From NCBI RefSeq assembly GCF_003382365.1, contig NZ_QTSU01000002.1, positions 186,001-250,000 on the forward strand: DNA of 64,000 nucleotides, in the 5' to 3' direction. This DNA comes from Lysobacter silvisoli. GTDB taxonomy: Bacteria; Pseudomonadota; Gammaproteobacteria; Xanthomonadales; Xanthomonadaceae. Within the stretch, counting starts at the first letter, position 1. Every line of letters starts with the position of its first letter. This document shows positions 7,667-16,513 of this stretch, in pieces. Made by a program: the position numbers and the translations under genes. Below the pieces are notes generated by a model, which saw nothing but the letters and a program-made list of their open reading frames with translations, was not told the DNA's origin and made no database searches.

Positions 7667-10120
7667 TCAAGGCGCGCCCCCGCCAGGAGCGGTGCAGGCC
7701 GCGGCCGGACGCGCCGAGGCGGCGGCGGCCCAGGCCGACGGGGTCGCGCCGAGTTCGAAACGCAGGGTGCCGCCGTCGCGCAGGCGCGACCAATCCAGCC
7801 AGACCCGGTCAACGGCCGCGCCATCGAAACGCACGGACTGCGGGTACTGCAGTACGCGACCGTCGGCGCCGGGCGCCTCGATGCGCAGGGTCTTGCCGCG
7901 GCCCAGGTCCAGCTCCACCCGTTCGAAGCGCGGCGCGTGCAGCACCAGCTCGCCGCTGCCGGGCATCAGCGGATACATGCCGATCGCCGAGTACAGGTAC
8001 CAGGCCGACATGGTGCCCAGGTCGTCGTTGCCGGTGACGCCGTTGGGCGCGTTGGTGAACAGGGTCTGCGCCGAGCGCAGCACCGCCGAGGTCTTCCACG
8101 GCTGGCCCAGCAGCGCGTACAGCCAGGGCGCGTGCAGGTCGGGTTCGTTGTTGGGGTTGTAGCGGTACTGGCTGTAATAGCTGTACGGGCCCACCACCCA
8201 CTGCTTGCGCGCGGCGTGGGCCGGGTCGGCCAGCAGCGCGTCGTAGGCGAAGAACGCGTCCAGCCGGCGCAGCGCCTCGGCCTCGCCGCCCATGGCCGCG
8301 GCCAGGCCCGGCACGTCCTGCTGCACCAGCCACTGGTACTGCCAGGCGGTGCCTTCGTGGAAGCCGTGATGCGAGCGCGGGTTGTAGCGGCCGTCGGGGC
8401 CGGTGTACCAGCTGCCGTCGTCCAGGCGCGGGCGCGGGAAACCGGTGAAACCCAGCTCCGCGTCCTTGGCCTGCGCGTCCCACACGTTGCGCCAGTTGCC
8501 GCCGCGCGCGCGCAAGGTGCGCGCGTCGGCGTCCTCGCCGATGGCCTGGGCGAAGCCGGCCAGCGAGCAGTCGGCCAGCGCGTACTCCAGCGTGGCCGAA
8601 CCGCCATGATGCGGATCGATGTCCATGCTCTTGACCGGGAACGCACGGTCGTACTGGACGAAACCGCGCTGCAGATAACTCGGATTGCCGGCGCGGCCGC
8701 TGCTGCGCGAACCGAACGGCGGCACCCCGAACGCGTTTTCGCGCAGCGCGATCCAGGCCTCGCGCTCACGGCCTTCGAGCGCGCCGAACTTCCACAGGTC
8801 GACCAGGAACGGCGTGACCGGGTCGCCGGTCATCACATTGGTCTCGAAGCTGGCATAGCCCCAGCGCGGCAGCCAGCCGCCCTGCTCGCGGATCTTCAGC
8901 ACCGATTGGGCGATGTCGCGCGCGCGTTGCGGCCGCAGCATCGCCAGCAGCTGGTTCTGCGAGCGGTAGGTGTCCCACAGCGAGAAATACTCGTAGTAGG
9001 TCCAGCCCTGGGCTTGGTGGATCTTGTCGTCGTAACCGCGGTAGCGGCCGTCGGCGTCGCTGCCGGTCAGCGGCTGCAGCAGGGAATGGTAGAGCGCGGT
9101 GTAGAACACGGTGCGGTCGTCGCCGCTGCCGCCCTGCACGCGCACGGTCTGCAGCTCCTTGCGCCAGGCGTCCTGCGCGCGCGTGCGCATGGCGTCGAAG
9201 CCAAGTTCCTTGCCGCCGCTCATGGCCTCTGTGCGCAGGTTGTTCCAGGCGCCCTGCTGGTCCACGTGCGAGATCGCGCTGAGCGCGGTCACCGCGCGGC
9301 CGCGCTTGAGATCGAAGCTGAACCACGCACCGGCCGGGCGGGTATCGCCCTGCATGGCGCTGCGGCCGCCGGGGTGGCCGCCCTCCTCGTCCCAGGTGCC
9401 GTGGCTCTGGAACGGGCGGTCGAAGCGCAGCACGAACCAGGTGGTGTAGTTCTGGCCGCCGCAAAAGCTCTTGGTGGTGATGCGGCCTTCGACGGTGCGC
9501 TCGTCCACCACGCGCAAGGCGCTGCCGACCACGGTGTGGCGGTTATTGGCCTGGCCCGTGTTGACCAGCACATGGCCGGTGTCCGCATCCACACCGAAGG
9601 TGTAGCGCTCGGCCGCGGCGCGGGTCAGCGCGGTGGCTTCGAAGTCGATGCCGCCGTAATCGGTCAGCCGCACCTTGTAGTAGCCGGCCTGGCCGATCTC
9701 GCCCTCGTGGGTGTAGGCGGCGGCGTACTTGCGCTGGTCGAAGCTCTCGGCCTTGGCGGTGTCGAAGGCGCCGCCCGGCGCGATCGCGCCGGTGACCGGC
9801 AGCACCGACAGCTGCCCGCCCTGCTCCCAGCAACCGGCGCCGGACAGGAAGGAGTGGCCGAAGCCGCGGATCTTGGTTTCGTCGTAGCGCCAGCCCGAAT
9901 AGTGATCGCCGATCGGCGAGATCTGGATCAGGCCGAACGGCGCCGACGCGCCCGGATAGGTGTTGCCGTCGTCCTTGGTGCCGATGTAGGTGTTGACCGT
10001 GACGGCCAGGTCCTCGCGCGCGGGCGCGGCGTGGGCGGCCACGCCGACCAGGGCCAGGGCGTAGCCGAACCAGCGCAGGCGCGGCGAAGAAGCGGGTCGG
10101 GCGTGGGGCTGCGGTGTCAT
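7667..10120 (-). CDS. GH92 alpha-mannosidase, exported
   Basis: 817-residue glycoside hydrolase family 92 enzyme, a calcium-dependent inverting exo-alpha-mannosidase (alpha-1,2 or another linkage). An N-terminal signal (RWFGYALALVGVAAHA) is followed by the family-typical opening NTYIGTKDDGNTYPGASAPFG. GFGHSFLSGAGC, EGTAWQYQW and GNDDLGTMSAWYLYS carry the residues conserved around the active site and metal. The ATG at 10120 overlaps the GH20 stop by 4 nt (ATGA), showing that the two are cotranslated. A longer open frame extends into the GH20 region but is only an overlap frame. The role is to trim mannose from high-mannose N-glycans. The linkage preference is not readable. Confidence 0.92.
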   Translation of the reverse strand: MTPQPHARPASSPRLRWFGYALALVGVAAHAAPAREDLAVTVNTYIGTKDDGNTYPGASAPFGLIQISPIGDHYSGWRYDETKIRGFGHSFLSGAGCWEQGGQLSVLPVTGAIAPGGAFDTAKAESFDQRKYAAAYTHEGEIGQAGYYKVRLTDYGGIDFEATALTRAAAERYTFGVDADTGHVLVNTGQANNRHTVVGSALRVVDERTVEGRITTKSFCGGQNYTTWFVLRFDRPFQSHGTWDEEGGHPGGRSAMQGDTRPAGAWFSFDLKRGRAVTALSAISHVDQQGAWNNLRTEAMSGGKELGFDAMRTRAQDAWRKELQTVRVQGGSGDDRTVFYTALYHSLLQPLTGSDADGRYRGYDDKIHQAQGWTYYEYFSLWDTYRSQNQLLAMLRPQRARDIAQSVLKIREQGGWLPRWGYASFETNVMTGDPVTPFLVDLWKFGALEGREREAWIALRENAFGVPPFGSRSSGRAGNPSYLQRGFVQYDRAFPVKSMDIDPHHGGSATLEYALADCSLAGFAQAIGEDADARTLRARGGNWRNVWDAQAKDAELGFTGFPRPRLDDGSWYTGPDGRYNPRSHHGFHEGTAWQYQWLVQQDVPGLAAAMGGEAEALRRLDAFFAYDALLADPAHAARKQWVVGPYSYYSQYRYNPNNEPDLHAPWLYALLGQPWKTSAVLRSAQTLFTNAPNGVTGNDDLGTMSAWYLYSAIGMYPLMPGSGELVLHAPRFERVELDLGRGKTLRIEAPGADGRVLQYPQSVRFDGAAVDRVWLDWSRLRDGGTLRFELGATPSAWAAAASARPAAACTAPGGGAP

Positions 10121-12369
10121 TCGATCACCAGTTCGTCGACGAAGTAGAAGGACGGGCTGCCCGCGCCGGGATGGCCGGTGGGCAGAGCGCCGTAGCTTTG
10201 GATGTGCAGGCGCAGGTAGCGGGCGCGCAGCGGCTGCGGCAGCGCCAGACGCGGCGTGAGGATGCGCTGACGCAGGTCGGCCGCGTCCACGTCCAGCGCC
10301 AGCTCGGCGCGCGGTGTCCAATGCTTGCCGTCGTCGGACGTGGACAGCTGCAGGGCGCGCGGAGGCAAAATCCAGCTGCCGGCTTGCTGCAGGAAGCGCG
10401 CCGACAGCGCGCTCACCCGCGTGGGCGCGCCCAGGTCTACGCTCACGTCCGCGTCGCCGCCGTTCCAGGCGGTCCAGCGGCCGTCGGCGTGGTCGTCGCC
10501 GGCCAGCACGCCGTCGCTGAGCGTGGCGGTGTCGGCATTGCCGCGGTAACGCGGGTGCGCGGGCAGCGAGTAACTCACCGCACGGTCCAGACCCAGGTGC
10601 GAGACCAGGGTGTAGGCGCGGCTGTGCGCATAAGCGCGGCCGTGGCGGAACGCGGTGAGCTTGAGCGTGCCCGGCGGAATCAATTCCAGGGTGTCGGCGA
10701 ACCAGGGCGAGGTCGCGCTGGGTTCGTTGCCGTCGGTGGTGTAATGGATGCGCAGGTCGTCGAAGCCGCGCTGCGCGTGCACGCGCCACAGCCGTTTGAC
10801 CGGATCGCGCTCCACGCGGTAGCTCGCTACGTCCGCCGACTCCGGCCCGTAGCTCACCTGCCACGCATCGAGCCGGCGGTAGTGCTCGCCCAGGCGGTGC
10901 TGGAAGCCGGCGTAGTCGCCGCTGCCGCTCCAGGTGTTCTCCGCGAAGGCGAGCAGGCGTGGGTACAGCAAGGTTTCGGCATTGCGCGGCGTGACCCGCT
11001 CGGTCCACAGCGGCGCCTCGGCGCCCAGCACCTGCGCGGCATGCTCGGCGAACCCGGGGCCGGCGGCGAAGTCGGTGCGGTAGAGCTTTTCCAGGCTCAG
11101 ATCGCTGTTGGCGCGGTCCAGATAGAACGGGCTGGCCACTACGATGCGGTTGCCGTTGCGCAGCGCGCGCGCGGCCGGTTCTTCGCCGCGCCACACTTCG
11201 ACGATGGCGTCGCGGCCCAACCCGCCGTCCAGGATCTCGTCCCAGCCGATCAGGGTCTTGCCCTTGCCGGCCAGGTAGCGCTGGATGCGGCGCACGAACC
11301 AGGCCTGCAGTTCGTCCTCGTTCTTGAGGCCCTCGGCGCGCATGCGCTGCTGCGAGGAGGCGCTTTCCTGCCAACGCGCCTTGGGCGCCTCGTCGCCGCC
11401 GATGTGCACATAGGGCGCGGGGAACAGCGCGACGACTTCGTCGAGCACGTGCTGCAGGAACTCGAAGGTCGATTCGTCGCCGGCGCAGTAGATGTCCTCG
11501 AACACGCCCCAGCTGGTCGGCACCTCGATCGGCTGCTTGCGGCAGGACAGCTCCGGGTAGGCGGCCAGCGCCGCCGAGGCATGCCCGGGCATCTCGATCT
11601 CGGGGATCACCATGATGTTGCGCTGGCGCGCGTACTCCACCACTTCGCGGATCTGCGTCTGCGAGTAGTAGCCGCCGTAGCGGCGGCCGTCGGCCTCGGT
11701 GCGCCAGGCGCCGACCTGGGTCAGCTTGGGGTAGCGCTTGATCTCGATGCGCCAGCCCTGGTCTTCGGTCAGGTGCCAGCGGAAGGTGTTGATCTTGTAA
11801 TACGACAGCAGGTCGAGCTGCTTCTTGATGAAGTCGACCGGCATGAAATGGCGGCCCACGTCGAGCATGTGCCCGCGGTAGCCGTAACGCGGCGCATCGT
11901 CGATGCGCGCGGCCGCCAGCTCGATGCGTGCGGCGCGGCCCGGCGGCAGCAGCTGGCGCAGGCTCTGCACCGCCCAGAACAGGCCGCGCGGCTGTGCGGC
12001 CGATAGGGTCACGCGCTGCGGCGCGATCTCGATGCGGTAGGCCTCGTCGCCGCCGATGGCGGCGTCCAGGCGCAGCTCGATGACGCGGCCCGTGCGCGCA
12101 TCGCCCGCGGTCAGCCACAGGCCGTGATCGTCGGCCAGCGAGCGGCGCAGGAATTCGGCGATCTCGCGGCTGCGCGCATCGCGCGGCGCAAGGACGGACA
12201 CGCCGCTGTCCAGAGCGAACACGCCTTCGCCGGGTTGCCACCGTCGCGGCTGCGGGATCACCGATGCGGACGCTGTCGCTGCCGCCGGCTGCGCAGCCGG
12301 CGCCTGCGCGCGGGCCCAGCCCGGCGCGAGCAGCAGCGGCAACAGCAGCGTGGCGAGGCGAAAGCGCAT
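10117..12369 (-). CDS. GH20 beta-N-acetylhexosaminidase, exported
   Basis: 750 residues with a signal peptide MRFRLATLLLPLLLAPGWARA. An N-terminal GH20b domain is followed by the catalytic barrel: YRGHMLDVGRHFMPVDFIKK, FRWHLTEDQGWRIEIK, PEIEMPGHASAALAAYPEL and the catalytic Asp-Glu pair in HIGGDEAPKARW, the residues for substrate-assisted catalysis. The C-terminal third has a discoidin-like carbohydrate-binding segment (GRWTAWNGGDADVSVDLG). An ATG 33 nt upstream would also be in frame, but the one at 12369 begins a normal signal peptide. The role is removal of terminal beta-GlcNAc. It is coupled to GH92 and separated from the upstream receptor gene by a terminator. Confidence 0.93.
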   Translation of the reverse strand: MRFRLATLLLPLLLAPGWARAQAPAAQPAAATASASVIPQPRRWQPGEGVFALDSGVSVLAPRDARSREIAEFLRRSLADDHGLWLTAGDARTGRVIELRLDAAIGGDEAYRIEIAPQRVTLSAAQPRGLFWAVQSLRQLLPPGRAARIELAAARIDDAPRYGYRGHMLDVGRHFMPVDFIKKQLDLLSYYKINTFRWHLTEDQGWRIEIKRYPKLTQVGAWRTEADGRRYGGYYSQTQIREVVEYARQRNIMVIPEIEMPGHASAALAAYPELSCRKQPIEVPTSWGVFEDIYCAGDESTFEFLQHVLDEVVALFPAPYVHIGGDEAPKARWQESASSQQRMRAEGLKNEDELQAWFVRRIQRYLAGKGKTLIGWDEILDGGLGRDAIVEVWRGEEPAARALRNGNRIVVASPFYLDRANSDLSLEKLYRTDFAAGPGFAEHAAQVLGAEAPLWTERVTPRNAETLLYPRLLAFAENTWSGSGDYAGFQHRLGEHYRRLDAWQVSYGPESADVASYRVERDPVKRLWRVHAQRGFDDLRIHYTTDGNEPSATSPWFADTLELIPPGTLKLTAFRHGRAYAHSRAYTLVSHLGLDRAVSYSLPAHPRYRGNADTATLSDGVLAGDDHADGRWTAWNGGDADVSVDLGAPTRVSALSARFLQQAGSWILPPRALQLSTSDDGKHWTPRAELALDVDAADLRQRILTPRLALPQPLRARYLRLHIQSYGALPTGHPGAGSPSFYFVDELVIE

Positions 12370-12462
12370 TCCGACGCGGTCCGGATTCGTGCCTACGGCC
12401 ATAGGCGGGAGCTGCAGCGGCCGGGGAGTGGCGGCACCGGAAAGCCGATGCCGCCGCCGAGG

Positions 12463-12491
12463 ATAAAAGGAGCCCGGCCTTGCGGCCGGGC
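12463..12491 (-). terminator. Rho-independent terminator after the first TonB-dependent receptor
   Basis: Stem GCCCGGCC / GGCCGGGC (12472-12479 and 12484-12491) with a TTGC loop. On the minus strand it is followed by a T-rich CTCCTTTTATCC. It lies just past the receptor stop and before GH20, so the receptor and the GH20-GH92 pair are probably separate transcripts. The run of T is interrupted, so termination may be partial. Confidence 0.65.
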
Positions 12492-12520
12492 CCAGGGCCC
12501 GGGGGAGGGGCGGGAGAGAA

Positions 12521-15484
12521 TCAATCGAAGTTGAACACGTATTCCAGCGAAACTTCGCGGCCGATCGGGCTGAACAGACGGCTGTTGTAGAACTCGTAGT
12601 CGAGCTTGTACGGGTCCTTGTGGTTCCAGCCGGTGCTGTTGAACACGTTGTTGACGTAGAAGTTGATCTTGGCGCGGTCGGTCACCTTGTAGCCGACGTT
12701 GAAGTTCCAGGTGATCGCCGGGCCAACGCGGCCGTAGTAGCGCTGCGTGCTCTTGCCGGCGTTGGGGTTGCTGCTGCCGGCCGGCACGGTGCAGTTGCTG
12801 TCCAGCGCATCGCTGGGCACGTAACCGTCCGGGAACGGACGGCAGCCGCCGGGGTTGTCCAGACGGTCGGTACCCCAGTGGTAGCGCACGCCCGGCACCG
12901 AGCCGATGCGGTCGCCGTACACGGTCCAGTTCCACAGCTCGCCCTGCCAGCTCACGCTGCCGCGGATCTTGCTGCGCACGTCGCGGTCGCGGCGTTCCGG
13001 GTTCGGGTCGGTCGCGTAGACCTGCTCCTTCATCGACACCAGGTTGGTGTAGTTCAGGCCGAACTGGAAATTGCCCCAACGCGCGGTCTCCAGGCGGTAG
13101 CGCAACGACGCATCGACGCCGGCGACGCTGCGCTGGGCGATGTTGATCGGGCCGGTCTCCACCGACACCAGGCGGCCGTTGGCGTCGCGGTTCACGCGCG
13201 CCAGGATGGTCGAGCAGTACTCCGCACCGCTGGGATTGGACCACGGCACCGACGGATCGACGGTCTTGCCGGTGCGGCAGCCCGCTTCGTCGTTGAGGAT
13301 GGTGCTCAGCGGCAGGTCGCGGATTTCGTCGTCCAGGTCGATCGACCAGTAGTCGGCCGACAACGACAGATTGTCCAGCGGGTCCCAGACGAAACCCACC
13401 GTCCACGACTCGCCCAGTTCGGACTTGAGGTCGGGCGTGCCGCGGCGGTTGGCGCCGAAGGCGTAGAACACGTCGGTGTTGCCGCTGCCGCAGTCGTTGG
13501 TCAGGTAGGCGCCGGTCTGGATGCAGCGCAGCGGATCGCTCATGCCCACGTCCGAGGTGCTGGGCTGGGCCAGCAGGAAGTGCATGTCCGGCGCGTGGAA
13601 GCTGGTGGCGTAGCTGCCGCGCAGCAGCAGGTTGGACAGCGGACGCCATTCGATGCCGGCGTTCCAGGTGGTCTCGGCCTGCGAGCCGATCGCCAGGCGC
13701 GCGGCGCTGTCGAAGGCTTCGTAGCTGCCGTAATGGTCGCGCCGCGCGGCGGCGGTCAGGGTCACCGATTCCAGTAGCGGCACCTTGAATTCGACGCCGG
13801 CCGAATAGCGCGTGCGCTCGCCGCCGCCGCGATCGATGTTCTGCACCCAGTAGTCCTGGTTGCCGCGCGGATCGGGGTCGAGCTGATAGCCCTGCTTGGC
13901 CGCTTCCAGCACCGCGGCGAAGCCGATCGGGCCGGCCCAGCCTTCGAACAGGTCGCCGCTGAGCGAGGCCTGGGCCTGGTTGACCCAGGACGCGGCGTTG
14001 TTGATCGAGTTCACGCCGAACTGGCGGTACTGCTCCGGCGTCACCGGCGACCACCAGCGCGCTTCGTTGAAGTTGTACACCGGCAGGCCGTCCTGCACGC
14101 CGATCTGCGGGCCCAGGAAGAAGTTCTCGGCCTGGTCCCAATCGACGGTGGCGATGCGCTCGTGCACGGTGTAGCGCGAACGGCCAACCGAGGCGTCCCA
14201 GTTGAAGCGGCCGCCGAACACGGTGCCGCTCAGGCCCGCGCTCAGGTCCCAGGACTGTTCCTTGTTGAGGTTGCGCATGTTGTCCATGCCGCCGACCTCG
14301 AACGGGGTGAAGCTGCGCACGCCGATCAGGCGGCGGCCGGTGTTGGCGTCGATGAAGGCGCCGCCATCCAGGCCGTCGGTGAGCTGCAGCGACGGCGGCG
14401 AGGTGCCCCACTGCGCCTTGGAGTCGTACAGGGCGACGTTGACCCAGCCTTGCAGGCCGTCGCCGAAGTCCCAGGTGCCGTGGGCATAGGCCGACCAGTC
14501 TTCGCTGCCGCTGCGCAGCAGCCAGTCGGCGAAGTCGGCGCTCTTGCCGCACAGCTGGCCGGTGTTGCTGACGGTGTTGGTATTGTAGTTGTAGACCAGT
14601 CGGTCGGCGCGGTAGTACTCGCCACGGAACTGTTCGCAGGCGCCGGCCGGCGGCGCCAGGCGGCGGTTGCCGTTGCCGGCGTCGAGCAGGGCCAGGCCGG
14701 TGAACGGACGGAAGCCGACCTTGCGCTGCTCGGTGTTCCAGGAGCTCGGCGCGGCGTCGTCGGAGTCGTCCATTTCGGGGCGGTCGCGGCCGAACAGCGG
14801 ATCGCGCTTGGTCCACTGCAGCGCGTAGCTCACGCTCCAGCGCTCGCCGGTCTTGCCGCCGGCCCAGGACAGGTCCCAGGTGTCGCGGCCGCCCTCGGTG
14901 GAGGTGCCGCCGCGGATGCGCACTTCGTCGCCGCTGTAGTTCTTCTTCAGGATCACGTTGATGACACCGGCGATGGCGTCGGAACCGTAGATCGCCGAGG
15001 CGCCGCCGGTCAGCACTTCGATGCGCTCGACCGCGGCGGCGGGAATATTGGAGTAGTTGGCGAAGTTGCTCTGGCCGCCATACGGCAGCGGGTAGTCGGC
15101 GACGCGGCGGCCGTTGACCAGCAGCAGGCTGCGGTTGGGTCCCATGTTGCGCAGGTTCAGCGGGCTGGCGTTGGGCGTGTGCGAGCCCCACTGCACGTCG
15201 GCTTCGACGGTGCCGATGGCCTCGTTGAGCGTGCTCAGGGCGTCGTGCACGGTGACGAAGCCTTCGGCCTTGATCTGTTCGGCGGTCATCACCGTGACCG
15301 GCGCCGGACCTTCGATGTCGGTGCGCTTGATACGCGAACCGGTGACGGTGATCTTTTCGACTTCGGTTACCTGATCCTGCGCCGCCCCCTGCGGCGCGTC
15401 CTGGGCCAGCGCGGCCAGCGGGGCGAACAGAGCGAGCGCGAGGGCGCTGGCCAACGCGTTGCGGTGTAGCGTGGAGTGGGTCAT
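12521..15484 (-). CDS. TonB-dependent outer-membrane receptor of the glycan locus
   Basis: 987-residue outer-membrane barrel with signal peptide (ALASALALALFAPLAALAQ) and a TonB-box-like EKITVTGSRI. The plug domain follows, with VTVMTAEQIKAEGFVTVHDAL, SLLLVNGRRVADYP and VERIEVLTGGASAIYGSDA. The long C-terminal part alternates aromatic beta-strands and ends in EYVFNFD. Such receptors import oligosaccharides too large for porins in Xanthomonadaceae. Placement between GH20/GH92 and cutC/aspG makes an N-glycan fragment the likely ligand (inference). A terminator lies downstream. A hairpin with a T-run sits about 85 nt upstream of the ATG, so expression may be controlled in the leader. The ATG at 15484 is chosen over an upstream TTG because it begins the signal peptide. 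Confidence 0.9.
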   Translation of the reverse strand: MTHSTLHRNALASALALALFAPLAALAQDAPQGAAQDQVTEVEKITVTGSRIKRTDIEGPAPVTVMTAEQIKAEGFVTVHDALSTLNEAIGTVEADVQWGSHTPNASPLNLRNMGPNRSLLLVNGRRVADYPLPYGGQSNFANYSNIPAAAVERIEVLTGGASAIYGSDAIAGVINVILKKNYSGDEVRIRGGTSTEGGRDTWDLSWAGGKTGERWSVSYALQWTKRDPLFGRDRPEMDDSDDAAPSSWNTEQRKVGFRPFTGLALLDAGNGNRRLAPPAGACEQFRGEYYRADRLVYNYNTNTVSNTGQLCGKSADFADWLLRSGSEDWSAYAHGTWDFGDGLQGWVNVALYDSKAQWGTSPPSLQLTDGLDGGAFIDANTGRRLIGVRSFTPFEVGGMDNMRNLNKEQSWDLSAGLSGTVFGGRFNWDASVGRSRYTVHERIATVDWDQAENFFLGPQIGVQDGLPVYNFNEARWWSPVTPEQYRQFGVNSINNAASWVNQAQASLSGDLFEGWAGPIGFAAVLEAAKQGYQLDPDPRGNQDYWVQNIDRGGGERTRYSAGVEFKVPLLESVTLTAAARRDHYGSYEAFDSAARLAIGSQAETTWNAGIEWRPLSNLLLRGSYATSFHAPDMHFLLAQPSTSDVGMSDPLRCIQTGAYLTNDCGSGNTDVFYAFGANRRGTPDLKSELGESWTVGFVWDPLDNLSLSADYWSIDLDDEIRDLPLSTILNDEAGCRTGKTVDPSVPWSNPSGAEYCSTILARVNRDANGRLVSVETGPINIAQRSVAGVDASLRYRLETARWGNFQFGLNYTNLVSMKEQVYATDPNPERRDRDVRSKIRGSVSWQGELWNWTVYGDRIGSVPGVRYHWGTDRLDNPGGCRPFPDGYVPSDALDSNCTVPAGSSNPNAGKSTQRYYGRVGPAITWNFNVGYKVTDRAKINFYVNNVFNSTGWNHKDPYKLDYEFYNSRLFSPIGREVSLEYVFNFD

Positions 15485-15568
15485 CACGGCGATCTCGAAA
15501 AGTGAACTGCAGCGGGACACGCGGACAGCGATCTCCAACTTTTTGTCACGATCTAAAAAATCGACCGT

Positions 15569-15600
15569 AAAAAAGGACGGTGGGGGGCGACCGTCCTTTT
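15569..15600 (-). terminator. Hairpin plus T-run in front of the receptor gene
   Basis: Perfect 11-nt arms AAAAGGACGGT (15571-15581) and ACCGTCCTTTT (15590-15600). On the minus strand the stem is followed by six T. It could end transcripts coming from glk-aspG-cutC, whose last stop is 176 nt upstream. If the receptor promoter lies upstream of it, it could instead act as a leader attenuator. The rest of the 15485-15775 gap shows only the ATCGATC motif at 15614-15620. Confidence 0.72.
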
Positions 15601-15775
15601 CCCCCGAAGCTGGATCGATCTAAATTCATCACAGGCTTTGCCGAATTGCATTCTGCGCTGCAACAAATCCTTAACTTCGCAGGTGCAATTCCTTGGCCGG
15701 TGCGGACTTAGCGCTGCAGCGTGCGGACAGCGGAATTGGGACGGTTTTCGCGTCGGTGCGCGGCGGCCACCGCGC

Positions 15776-16513
15776 TCAGGCGCCGCAGGCATCCAAAGCA
15801 CGGCGCAACTCGACCACCCGCTCGCGATCGCTGGCGATCCAATCCGGTTCCAAGCCGGCCAGGGCCGGGTTGCGGTACCGCATGCGCGAGCGCTGCAGGG
15901 CTTTGGCCGAGGCGTGGACTTCGCGCACGCCGGTTGCCGCGACCAAGGCCGCCACGTTGCCGGGCTCGATGCCCGCCCCCGCCATCACCGCGATGCGCCC
16001 GCCCCCCTGACGCACGAGCGCTGCGATGGCCGGTGCACCCGCGGGAGCGCCGGCCGCGGCGCCGGAGGTCAGCACGCGTTCGCAGCCCAGGGCGATGGCA
16101 TCCTCCAGCGCGCGCGCCGGATCGCGCGCGGCGTCGAGGGCGCGGTGGAAGGTAAGGCCCATGCCGCCGGCGGCCGCGATCCACTCCGCGCAGGCGGCGC
16201 GGTCGACCTCGCCGTCCGCGTCCAGCGCGCCGATTACCACGCCGTCGCAGCCCAGCCGCGCGCAGTTCTCGATATCGCGCCGCATCAACTCGCGCTCCAG
16301 CGCGTCGTAGAGAAAATCGCCGGCGCGCGCGCGGATCAGCACGTACAACGGAATGCGCAGGCGTTCGCGCGCCAGCGCGATGCTGGCGTAGGACGGCGTG
16401 CAGCCGCCCTCGCCCAGGTTCTCGCACAGCTCGATGCGGTCGGCGCCGCCGTCCTGCGCGGCCAGCGCCGAGGCCAGCGAATTGGCCGCGACCTCCAGCA
16501 GCAGGCCGCTCAT
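15776..16513 (-). CDS. cutC: CutC-family protein
   Basis: 245-residue TIM-barrel protein with the CutC signature: EVAANSLASALAAQDGGADRIELCENL at the N-terminus (residues 7-33), GGCTPSYASIA, MGLTFHRALDAARD near residue 125 and VREVHASAKALQRSRMRYRN near the end. The family was named for copper homeostasis in E. coli, but its biochemical role is unsettled. Its ATG overlaps the glycosylasparaginase stop by 4 nt. In this operon (glk-aspG-cutC) a link to glycan or nitrogen metabolism is as plausible as copper handling. It has no signal peptide, so it is cytoplasmic. Confidence 0.9.
   Translation of the reverse strand: MSGLLLEVAANSLASALAAQDGGADRIELCENLGEGGCTPSYASIALARERLRIPLYVLIRARAGDFLYDALERELMRRDIENCARLGCDGVVIGALDADGEVDRAACAEWIAAAGGMGLTFHRALDAARDPARALEDAIALGCERVLTSGAAAGAPAGAPAIAALVRQGGGRIAVMAGAGIEPGNVAALVAATGVREVHASAKALQRSRMRYRNPALAGLEPDWIASDRERVVELRRALDACGA

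Noticed and set aside
6257-10147. A 1296-codon plus-strand open frame opposite lacI and GH92
   Set aside because: Low-complexity Ala/Gln/Arg/Val composition with no domain; it mirrors well-supported minus-strand genes.
7667-12241. Apparent single 1524-residue protein covering GH92 and part of GH20
   Set aside because: The N-terminal part is an out-of-frame reading of GH20; GH92 has its own ATG at 10120 with a signal peptide.
15485-15538. Receptor start at an upstream TTG (15538)
   Set aside because: The extra 18 residues precede a complete signal peptide that starts at ATG 15484.
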